From assembly GCA_009774175.1 (NCBI GenBank), contig VSNG01000029.1, positions 1 through 47,521 of the forward strand: DNA of 47,521 nt, read 5' to 3'. Of the stretch, positions 40,932-47,521 are shown in pieces (positions within the stretch are counted from its first letter, which is position 1; every line of letters begins with the position of its first letter). Source of the DNA: Lachnospiraceae bacterium. Its GTDB lineage: Bacteria; Bacillota; Clostridia; Lachnospirales; Lachnospiraceae. The notes beneath the pieces were generated by a model. The model made no database searches. It worked only from the letters and a program-made list of their open reading frames with translations, and had not been told where the DNA came from. The position numbers and the translations under genes are program-made.

Positions 40932-41612
40932 CTATTTCTCCTGTATTCTTTCCTTTCGCAGGCTTTTCATCTCCCGCTCCAGATCCAGCAGCCGGTTTGT
41001 CAGCTCCGCATTGGCCCGCTGCAAGCCTGAAATATCCTCCCGCACAGGGTCGGGCAGATGGGTCTGATCAAGCTCTTCCTGCGGCAGGGACATATTGTCG
41101 CGCCTGACTACGCGACCCGGCACGCCTACCACCGTAGAGCCCGGCGGCACTTCCGCAAGCACCACGCTTCCCGCTCCGATTTTACTGTTATCACCGATCT
41201 TAAAAGAACCGAGCACTTTGGCCCCGGTGCTGATCATCACGTTATTGCCGATGGTCGGATGCCGCTTTCCCTGTTCCTTACCCGTACCTCCCAGAGTCAC
41301 ACCCTGATAGAGGGTCACATTGTCGCCGATCACCGTAGTCTCTCCGATGATCACGCCGTGGCCGTGGTCGATAAAGAACCCCTTGCCGATCTTGGCGCCC
41401 GGATGAATCTCAATGCCCGTCCTGCGGGCCCCCTTCTGGGAAACCCACCGGGCCCAGAAATAGTGACGGCGCAGATACAGCTTATGAGCCAGACGGTAGT
41501 AACACATTACCTTAAAACTGGGATAAAGAAAAACTTCCATATTGGAGTGAATCGCCGGATCCCTTTCCCGTATAATGCGGATTTCCTCCTTTATGTTTCC
41601 GATTAAGCCCAT
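40932..41612 (-). CDS. cysE: serine O-acetyltransferase
   Basis: Acetylates L-serine with acetyl-CoA for cysteine synthesis. 226 residues; the short N-terminal helical part is typical of Gram-positive EpsC/CysE forms. The left-handed beta-helix hexapeptides include HPGAKIGKGFFIDHGHGVII, ETTVIGDNVTLYQGVTLGGT and HPTIGNNVMISTGAKVLGSF, with the catalytic His in DHGHG and the lysine in GKRHPTIG. A C-terminal coiled coil with ELTNRLLDLEREMKSLRKE follows, which could mediate trimer contacts. First gene of the cluster with cysS; a promoter lies at 41700-41728. Confidence 0.95.
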   Translation of the reverse strand: MGLIGNIKEEIRIIRERDPAIHSNMEVFLYPSFKVMCYYRLAHKLYLRRHYFWARWVSQKGARRTGIEIHPGAKIGKGFFIDHGHGVIIGETTVIGDNVTLYQGVTLGGTGKEQGKRHPTIGNNVMISTGAKVLGSFKIGDNSKIGAGSVVLAEVPPGSTVVGVPGRVVRRDNMSLPQEELDQTHLPDPVREDISGLQRANAELTNRLLDLEREMKSLRKERIQEK

Positions 41613-41699
41613 TGAAACGCTTCCCTTCTACGGCTGACGCGGCTTTTCTTCCAGACAGGGCTTTCAGGCAAAGCCGCCGCAAATTTTCTACCATATTTA

Positions 41700-41728
41700 A
41701 GAATATGCAACTTATGGCATTTTGTCAA
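41700..41728 (-). promoter_or_regulatory. promoter of the cysE-cysS cluster
   Basis: Minus-strand TTGACA (41728-41723), a 17-nt spacer and TATTCT (41705-41700). The leader to the cysE ATG is about 80 nt and shows no T-box signature. Confidence 0.75.
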
Positions 41729-41810
41729 GGAAACCCGCATTCTCAGGCCTAAAGATTCCGCCGCGCGCCTTTTAGGCAAATCCGGCCTTAACCCGTACAC
41801 AAAAAGGCGC

Positions 41811-41843
41811 CCTGCATCATGCCAACAACTCGCACAATGCAGG
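41811..41843 (-). terminator. likely terminator after the GH3 gene
   Basis: On the minus strand CCTGCAT pairs with ATGCAGG across a loop of about 19 nt, followed by GCGCCTTTTTG. The long loop and delayed T run make it weaker than others here. A second inverted repeat, GCCTAAA/TTTAGGC, lies at about 41747-41778. Confidence 0.55.
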
Positions 41844-41881
41844 ACGAACCATTTTATAACTCCCCCTCTTTTGCAAACAGT

Positions 41882-43999
41882 CTACAGCGCTATTTCCACA
41901 CACTTCTTCCCGGAAAGCGCCGCCGTCCGTCCGTCCGGCTGACCCGTTCCCGCATAAAGCAAACATCTGCCGCTGCCGGGCACAAACTCTCCCTCGTCAT
42001 TTACCACAAGGAAGGCGCTGCCGGGCACTCTCACCGTAAGCTCCCTGCTCTCCCCCGCTTCCAGAAAAATCCTTTCAAAAGCGCAGAGACTGTGGTTCGC
42101 CACGGCAAACGGCGATTCCAGATCCTTCACATAAATCTGGACGACATCGCCAGTAGCAGCGTTTCCTCTGTTTTTAACAGACATATGTACCGTCACATCC
42201 CCGGACGCTTCATCCTTCGAGGAAAGAGAGGCGCTTTCCACTACCACATCGCCGTAAGTCAGCCCGTATCCAAAGGGATAAAGGGCCTCCTCTTCCATGT
42301 AACGGTAGGTTCTTCCCTTCATGCTGTAGTCCTCAAAATCAGGCAGTCCCGCAAGCGAACGGTAAAAGGTAACGGGAAGCTTACCTGAAGGCGAGCATTC
42401 GCCAAACAGAATATCCGCCACCGCCTTTCCGCCCCCTGCCCCGGGATACCAGAGCTGTAAAACTGCGGCCGCTTTTTCCTGAGCCAGGTTCAAATCCATT
42501 GCGCTGCCCGTCATCAGACATACAATGACCGGCTTTCCTGTGGCAAGCACCGCCTCCATCAGATCAATCTGGCACTGCGGAAGCCCGAGATCCGGCTTGT
42601 CGCCCGCCGCATAGCTGTTGCCCGTATCGCCCTGCTCTCCCTCCAGCGTCTCATTCAGGCCAAGGCAGAGCACCACCACATCGCTGTGTTTTGCAACCGT
42701 AACCGCCTCCGCAATACGGTCATTTGCCAATGCAAGATTCTCTACCCGGTCTTTAAACAAATGGGAGCCCTCCGAGTACAAAACTCTACCATTATGTCCG
42801 ACTTTATCCTGTATTCCCTCTAAAATGGTGACATATCTGGATGCCGTTCCGTGGTAATTTCCGACTAACGCCTCCCGGCTGTTAGCGTTCGGCCCGATCA
42901 CGCCGATCGTCCGCCCCGCCGAAACTTTCAAAGGAAGAACGCCGTCATTTTTAAGAAGCACCACCGCCTCCCTTGCCATCTGCTGCGCTACCTCCAGATG
43001 CTCGCTGCACTCCACCTTTTCATAGGGAATATCGTCGTATCCGCTCCCGTCAAACAAACCAAGGAGGTATCTGGCGGTAAACGCCCGCACTGCCGCCTCC
43101 GTAATCTCTTCTTCCGTAACAAGCCCTTCCTGATATGCCTTTAACAAATGCAGATAGGTCACGCCGCAGTTAATGTCGCATCCGTTCTTTATGGCCAGAG
43201 CAGCCGATTCCTCCGGCGTATGAGTCACCATATGATTCTCATGAAAATCCTTGATGGCCCAGCAGTCTGACACAAAATGTCCCTTAAATCCCCACTGGTC
43301 TCTGAGTATTTCCTTTATTAATGTCCTGCTGCCGCAGCAGGGCTCTCCGTTGGTACGATTGTAGGCACCCATCACTGCCTCCACACCCGCCTCCTGCACA
43401 CAGGCCTTAAACGCCGGCAGATAAGTCTCCGCCATATCCTTTTTCGTGGCTGTCGCATTAAACTCATGCCGCACTGCTTCCGGGCCGGAATGCACCGCAA
43501 AGTGCTTCGCGCAGGCAGCGGATTTCATGACGTCCTCACCGTCTCCCTGCAGGCCCTCCACATAGGCCACGCCCAGTCTTGAAGTCAGATAGGGATCCTC
43601 ACCGTAGGTCTCCTGCCCCCTGCCCCACCTGGGGTCTCTGAATATATTCACATTGGGAGACCAGAAGGTCAGTCCCTTATAAATATCTCTGTCATTTTCC
43701 GCAGAAAGGGCATTGTATTTCGCTCGTCCTTCCGTTGCCGCCACGTCGCCGGCCTTATGTACCAGTTCCGTATCAAAAGTGGCCGCCATGCCGATTGCCT
43801 GCGGAAAACTTGTAGCCGTTCCGGCTCTGGCCACGCCGTGCAGCGCCTCTCCCCACCAGTTATAAGCCGGGATTCCCAGTCTCTCTATAGCCGGAGCGTC
43901 GTAACGCAGCTGAGAAGCCCTCTCCTCTATTGTCATTTGGTTTACTAACTCTTTTGCCCGCTCTCTTGCCTTTGCTCTGGCTTTCTCTCGATTCACCAT
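41882..43999 (-). CDS. GH3 family beta-glycosidase (beta-glucosidase/beta-xylosidase)
   Basis: Releases terminal beta-linked sugars, probably inside the cell since no signal peptide is present. 705 residues with GGAAGGAAACG before the ATG. The N-terminal barrel has YNWWGEALHGVARAG, FWSPNVNIFRDPRWGRGQET, KHFAVHSGPE and the nucleophile Asp in FVSDCWAIKDF (about residue 245). The alpha/beta sandwich has VVLLKNDGVLPL and GAGGGKAVADILFGECSPSG, and the C-terminal FnIII-like domain has LSSKDEASGDVTVHMSVKNR. The WWGEALHG segment is typical of beta-xylosidase-type members. It follows the sugar permeases by 74 nt, so it likely cleaves the imported oligosaccharide; xylo- or glucooligosaccharide is a guess. 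Confidence 0.93.
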   Translation of the reverse strand: MVNREKARAKARERAKELVNQMTIEERASQLRYDAPAIERLGIPAYNWWGEALHGVARAGTATSFPQAIGMAATFDTELVHKAGDVAATEGRAKYNALSAENDRDIYKGLTFWSPNVNIFRDPRWGRGQETYGEDPYLTSRLGVAYVEGLQGDGEDVMKSAACAKHFAVHSGPEAVRHEFNATATKKDMAETYLPAFKACVQEAGVEAVMGAYNRTNGEPCCGSRTLIKEILRDQWGFKGHFVSDCWAIKDFHENHMVTHTPEESAALAIKNGCDINCGVTYLHLLKAYQEGLVTEEEITEAAVRAFTARYLLGLFDGSGYDDIPYEKVECSEHLEVAQQMAREAVVLLKNDGVLPLKVSAGRTIGVIGPNANSREALVGNYHGTASRYVTILEGIQDKVGHNGRVLYSEGSHLFKDRVENLALANDRIAEAVTVAKHSDVVVLCLGLNETLEGEQGDTGNSYAAGDKPDLGLPQCQIDLMEAVLATGKPVIVCLMTGSAMDLNLAQEKAAAVLQLWYPGAGGGKAVADILFGECSPSGKLPVTFYRSLAGLPDFEDYSMKGRTYRYMEEEALYPFGYGLTYGDVVVESASLSSKDEASGDVTVHMSVKNRGNAATGDVVQIYVKDLESPFAVANHSLCAFERIFLEAGESRELTVRVPGSAFLVVNDEGEFVPGSGRCLLYAGTGQPDGRTAALSGKKCVEIAL

Positions 44000-44073
44000 C
44001 TTTTCGTTTCCTTCCCGCTTCTGCTATTGTCAATTATCATCGTCCTGCCGACCAAAAGTCATTCCGCAGCCGT

Positions 44074-44916
44074 TTAACCTTTTACCGCGCCCGCCGTCAA
44101 ACCGTCTACAATTTGATTGCTAAACATACAGTATACAACAATCGTTGGTATAATTGCAATGACAATGGCCGCAAACATCTGCGAATAATTCGTATTATAT
44201 GGGCCGACAAATTTTGACAGGGATACCGGCAGCGTCTTTTTCCCATCGTCTGAAATGAATACCATCGCCAGAAGCAGTTCGTTCCAGTTTGCCACAAAGG
44301 TCATCAGGCCGGTCACAAAAAGTCCGGTTCTGGAAAGAGGCAGCGCAATATGGGTAAACGACCGATAGATGGAACAGCCGTCGATGCACGCCGACTCAAA
44401 CAGCTCGTTTGGCAGGCTCTGGAAAAACCCCGTCATGATAAAAATGGTAATAGGCAGCGACAATGTCAGATAGGGAAGAATCAGCCCGGTCAGACTGTTT
44501 GTCAGGTGCATTTTTGAGAATCTGGTAAACACGGGAATCAGAATACAATGCACGGGGATCATCATGCCCGTCAGGAAATACGTCATCATCGCTCCCGACA
44601 GCTTCCACCGCATTCTGCCGATGGCAAAAGCCGCCATGGAGCCCACAAGCAGACAAAGTATCAGCGTAACGCCGCAGACAATCGCGGAATTTAAGGTTGC
44701 AACGCCGAGTCTTCCCGCCGTCCACGCAAAGCTGTAATTTTCAATCATCAGATGTTCCGGCATCGCCCAGGGCGAAACAAAGAGCGTCTTATCGTCTTTC
44801 AGCGAAACATAGATTACCCATAAAAGCGGCAGCAGATAGATTACCGCTAAAATTGACAGGAATACATAGATCACTTTCGTAGAAATTTTTGCTTTCTTTT
44901 TTCTCGTATTATTCAT
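44074..44916 (-). CDS. sugar ABC transporter permease, MalG type
   Basis: A 280-residue inner-membrane permease of the carbohydrate uptake-1 class. Six membrane helices are visible, from VIYVFLSILAVIYLLPLLWV to IVIAIIPTIVVYCMF. The ATPase-contact EAA loop reads ESACIDGCSIYRSFTHIALP. TYFLTGMMIPVHCILIPVFT matches the family's third helix. It starts 14 nt after the MalF-type gene, so both are cotranscribed and form a heterodimer. No ATPase gene lies nearby; a shared ATPase elsewhere is expected for this class in Firmicutes. Confidence 0.93.
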   Translation of the reverse strand: MNNTRKKKAKISTKVIYVFLSILAVIYLLPLLWVIYVSLKDDKTLFVSPWAMPEHLMIENYSFAWTAGRLGVATLNSAIVCGVTLILCLLVGSMAAFAIGRMRWKLSGAMMTYFLTGMMIPVHCILIPVFTRFSKMHLTNSLTGLILPYLTLSLPITIFIMTGFFQSLPNELFESACIDGCSIYRSFTHIALPLSRTGLFVTGLMTFVANWNELLLAMVFISDDGKKTLPVSLSKFVGPYNTNYSQMFAAIVIAIIPTIVVYCMFSNQIVDGLTAGAVKG

Positions 44917-44930
44917 TCCGTCCCGCCTCC

Positions 44931-45818
44931 TTACATCTCGTAATTGTCAACTTTGACAAACTTGTTGATAATAAACGTTACGATCAGGCAGAGCACCAGC
45001 AGAATCGTGCCGATGGCGCTGGCATAACCGTATTTAAAGTACTTGAAACCCTGCTGGTAAAGATGGGTCGCCAGCACGTCCGTCATGTGGTTCGGCCCGC
45101 CCTCAGTCATATTAAAGATCAGGTCAAAGAACTTCAACGAACCGATAGCGTTTAAGGACATGGCTGTCGCCACCATGGGGCGGATCAGCGGCAGGGTAAT
45201 GTAACGGAAGGATTGCGCCTTCGTACAGCCGTCTATGTAGGACGCCTCATACAAAGCGGGGCTGATTCCCGAAATCTGCGCCATATAAAGCATCATGGAC
45301 TGTCCCACATACTGCCACAGGGAAACCGATGCAATCACCCACATGGGAAGAATGATAAAGCCCTTGGTATCCATCAGCCAAAGAGGCCCTTTTATATCAA
45401 ACTGCGCCAAAATCTGGTTGATTCCAAGCTTCGGCGTGAAGATGAACATCCACAAAAGTCCCAAAGCCGCAGAAGAAAGCACGCAGGGCAGATAATATAC
45501 ATTCTTGTAAAAATCACGGCCCTTTTTAATATTGGTCAGAAGCGCCGCCAAAATCAAGCCTGCAATCAGCTGTGTCACTACAGAAAAAATCAGGAAAAAC
45601 ATGGAGTTTTTCACTGCAATCTTCATGGTTCTGTCTATGGTAAACAATTGCCTGTAATTTTCAAACCCAATAAATTCCGGCTTTGTCAACGCATCATAGT
45701 TGCAAAACGAATAATAGACCGATTGACAGATCGGAATAAACAAAACGAATGTAAACAACAGAAACGCCGGTGCAACAAATATGATAATCGCTTTTTTATC
45801 CCGTAATAATTTATCCAT
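44931..45818 (-). CDS. sugar ABC transporter permease, MalF/UgpA type
   Basis: A 295-residue permease starting at 45818 (MDKLLRDKKAIIIFVAPAFL), with GGAGG 5-6 nt upstream; the frame also opens at a GTG two codons earlier inside that site. Six hydrophobic helices, EAA loop EASYIDGCTKAQSFRYITLP, and the conserved end GYASAIGTILLVLCLIVTFI. It lies 75 nt after the binding-protein gene with a hairpin between them (45832-45871). It pairs with the MalG-type permease. The substrate is presumed to be an oligosaccharide because the operon ends with a GH3 glycosidase. Confidence 0.93.
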   Translation of the reverse strand: MDKLLRDKKAIIIFVAPAFLLFTFVLFIPICQSVYYSFCNYDALTKPEFIGFENYRQLFTIDRTMKIAVKNSMFFLIFSVVTQLIAGLILAALLTNIKKGRDFYKNVYYLPCVLSSAALGLLWMFIFTPKLGINQILAQFDIKGPLWLMDTKGFIILPMWVIASVSLWQYVGQSMMLYMAQISGISPALYEASYIDGCTKAQSFRYITLPLIRPMVATAMSLNAIGSLKFFDLIFNMTEGGPNHMTDVLATHLYQQGFKYFKYGYASAIGTILLVLCLIVTFIINKFVKVDNYEM

Positions 45819-45831
45819 ACACACCTCCGAA

Positions 45832-45871
45832 TTTTAGAAAAATGCAGGATTGGATTGCTCCAATCCTGCGT
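45832..45871 (-). terminator. intra-operon hairpin after the sugar-binding protein gene
   Basis: On the minus strand GCAGGATTGGA pairs perfectly with TCCAATCCTGC around GCAA, followed by ATTTTTCT. It looks like a rho-independent terminator but lies before the permease genes, so partial read-through or 3'-end protection of the upstream mRNA is likely, giving more binding protein than permease. Confidence 0.85.
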
Positions 45872-45893
45872 AAAAACAGTTCATGCCGTCACG

Positions 45894-47282
45894 TTACTTA
45901 TTCCAGACGTTATTCTTGTAGAAATCTTCCAGTGATGCAAGACCTTCCTCCACGGGCGTACCCAGATAGATGGATACCATCGTGTCGTCAAAGAATGCGC
46001 CCGCCTCTGTGGTAGCCATGGACTCATTGTAGAAACCGAAGGTTGACTTTGCATTTCCGAATACGTCCATTACATACTCCAGCTGTGCAGGAGCCTTGGA
46101 AGCATCGTACTCAACCGTCGTTACAGGAATCTTACCGCCTACCTCTGCGGTGTATTTCTGAGCCGTATCATCTGTAAAATACTTCATGAATGCGATTACC
46201 GCTTCGGGATGCGCTGTGTTTGCGCTCATTGCCAGGCTGTCGGACTTCGCAATAACTCTGCCGTCGGTGCCGGGGAATGCGAACACGCCGCACTTGCTCT
46301 CAAAGTCAGGGTTAGCGCCGTTGATCTGTGCAATCGCCCAAGAGCCCTGAATCAGCATAGCCGCCTCTTCATTGTAGAAGTTCGCCGTAGCAACATCGTT
46401 GGTATCGCCTGCAGCCGTAGGCTGGAAATACTTGGAAATCTCAACCAGCTTATTGGTTGCATTTACCACATTCGCATCAAGCCAAGAAGCCGTACCGCCG
46501 TCGATTGCCGCAAGGTCAACGCCTTCGCTGTCGCAGATGTAACCAGCCAGCATGGATAAGCACCAAGCCGTACCTGCGGAGATGGTAAGGGGTGTGTATC
46601 CGGCGCTCTGCAGCTTCTCGCAGGCGTCCAGCATGCCGTTCCAGTCTGTAGGCATGGTGGTGATACCGGCCGTTTCAAACATTTCCGTATTGTAGAATAC
46701 GCATGCCGCCGCAATGTTCAAAGGCACTGCGTAAATCTTGCCGTCATAGGTCTGCTGGGAGAATGCGCCCTCGCCGCCGTTAAAGGTATCAATCCAGCCG
46801 TCAGCTTTAATGTAATCTGTCAGATCAGCCGCTATACCGGGATCAACATAAACGTCAAGGTTCGGTCCCGGGCTTACGATAAAGCAGTCGGGCGTTTCGC
46901 CTGCCGCTACCAAAGCGTTCAGCTTCGCGTAATATTCTTCCAGATTGGTCGTTACCACATTTACATGGTACTTGCCTTCATAGTCCTTGTTAAACCGCTC
47001 CACGGTATCCTTATATCCTAAGGAAATCAGATCTTCCGTCGCGTTCAGATCATCCCAGAACATCCAGGTAATCTCTTCCGCACCGCCTGCCGCAGAATCT
47101 GCTGCCGGCGCTTCTGCCTCTGCGCTGCCGCTGTCTGCTGCCGGCGCTTCGCTGCCGCTGTCTGCTGCCGGCGCTGCGCTGCCGCCGTCCGCCGCCGGCG
47201 CTTCGCTGCCGCCGCCACAGCCTGCCAACACAGATGCAATCATAGCTGTGCTCAGTATCACTGATAACACTTTCTTCTTCAT
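45894..47282 (-). CDS. sugar-binding lipoprotein of an ABC transporter
   Basis: A 462-residue extracellular solute-binding protein (family 1). The signal peptide MKKKVLSVILSTAMIASVLA ends at the lipobox cysteine of AGCGGG. Residues about 26-70 are a disordered linker of repeated APAADSGS units. The binding domain starts at EEITWMFWDDLNATEDLIS and contains VVTTNLEEYYAKLNALVAAG, DGKIYAVPLNIAAACVFYNT and MLIQGSWAIAQINGA, typical of maltose/multiple-sugar binding proteins; several tryptophans could stack on sugar. First gene of an operon with two permeases and a GH3 enzyme. GAGGGAGGG precedes the ATG. Confidence 0.94.
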   Translation of the reverse strand: MKKKVLSVILSTAMIASVLAGCGGGSEAPAADGGSAAPAADSGSEAPAADSGSAEAEAPAADSAAGGAEEITWMFWDDLNATEDLISLGYKDTVERFNKDYEGKYHVNVVTTNLEEYYAKLNALVAAGETPDCFIVSPGPNLDVYVDPGIAADLTDYIKADGWIDTFNGGEGAFSQQTYDGKIYAVPLNIAAACVFYNTEMFETAGITTMPTDWNGMLDACEKLQSAGYTPLTISAGTAWCLSMLAGYICDSEGVDLAAIDGGTASWLDANVVNATNKLVEISKYFQPTAAGDTNDVATANFYNEEAAMLIQGSWAIAQINGANPDFESKCGVFAFPGTDGRVIAKSDSLAMSANTAHPEAVIAFMKYFTDDTAQKYTAEVGGKIPVTTVEYDASKAPAQLEYVMDVFGNAKSTFGFYNESMATTEAGAFFDDTMVSIYLGTPVEEGLASLEDFYKNNVWNK

Positions 47283-47364
47283 GTTTTAGCCCTCCCTCTA
47301 AATAATGATTTTGCTTTCAAATTTTGATCCTCAGATTGATCATGGGGATCTCTGTTACAGGTTC

Positions 47365-47370
47365 AGTATA
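47365..47370 (-). promoter_or_regulatory. possible -10 element of the sugar operon
   Basis: Minus-strand TATACT about 85 nt before the binding-protein ATG, within TTTGCTATACTGAAC. No good -35 box is seen at the right distance (AAGATA at 47393-47388), so an activator is possible. The rest of 47283-47521 is AT-rich without a gene. Confidence 0.35.
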
Positions 47371-47521
47371 GCAAATCAGGGGTTGTTTATCTTTATAATA
47401 ATTGCTTAGTATGTGTCGAAAATTGCTTTTATTCTAATTTTGCCAATGAACATTTTGCCATGTTTTTGCAATTTTCTATAATATTTTATGTTTATTTTGC
47501 TATATATCGCCAATTTATCGC

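Noticed and set aside
40864..41881. T-box leader before cysS or cysE
   Set aside because: Neither the AGGGTGGNACCGCG-type sequence nor a terminator-antiterminator pair is present; only a plain promoter is seen.

Overview
The window looks like a chromosomal segment of a Gram-positive-type anaerobic Clostridia member, most likely Lachnospiraceae. This is inferred from the gene set: class III fructose-bisphosphatase, Mini-RNase III, YerC/DUF1836 regulators, a eukaryote-like HisA, a lysine riboswitch, lipoproteins with clear lipoboxes and AGGAGG ribosome sites. No species can be named from sequence alone. The backbone (about 7.4-47.5 kb) is moderately GC-rich and compact. The first 7.4 kb is visibly AT-rich and full of broken genes.

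Region 1 (1-7.37 kb) is an accessory polymorphic-toxin island, all read on the minus strand. In transcription order it holds: the tail of an unidentified gene; a PAAR-like (DUF4280) effector with a frameshift just before its toxin tip, plus a probable immunity gene; remnants of a barnase-like toxin tip followed by a frameshifted barstar-like immunity gene; a decayed IS transposase; a second, intact DUF4280 effector with a ParB-like toxin domain; a SMI1/KNR4-like immunity gene; a KptA/Tpt1 RNA 2'-phosphotransferase gene overlapping it by 4 nt; and an RHS-repeat fragment. The two effectors share their N-terminal 300 or so residues and diverge after a shared ATINP motif, as expected if tips are exchanged. 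The island begins directly at the rlmD terminator.

Region 2 (7.4-18.1 kb) is core functions on the minus strand (rlmD, small acidic membrane protein, pcrA, ydjI-like SPFH protein, chemotaxis receptor, DMT transporter, tRNA-Gly), with one plus-strand orphan NMT1-type binding lipoprotein, then a DUF1836 regulator coupled to an HPt protein. Region 3 (18.2-22.1 kb) is plus strand: a YerC/TrpR-like repressor, a large hybrid histidine kinase with two receivers but no HPt of its own, and a cold-shock protein.

Region 4 (22.3-33.2 kb) has eukaryote-type hisA, a low-complexity lipoprotein, class III fbp, dapB and dapA behind a lysine riboswitch and strong promoter, a corrinoid adenosyltransferase, a tandem-OB SSB-like protein, divergent bipA/typA, mgtE and yigZ. 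Region 5 (33.4-41.6 kb) has a class A penicillin-binding protein, a small coiled-coil protein, and the cysE-cysS-mrnC-rlmB cluster followed by a repeat-bearing SGNH/GDSL protein. Region 6 (41.9-47.3 kb) is a sugar operon: binding lipoprotein, two permeases and a GH3 beta-glycosidase; no ATPase gene is present, so a shared MsiK/UgpC-type ATPase is inferred.

The most promising material for new biology is the toxin island, above all the KptA gene translationally coupled to a toxin-immunity pair.
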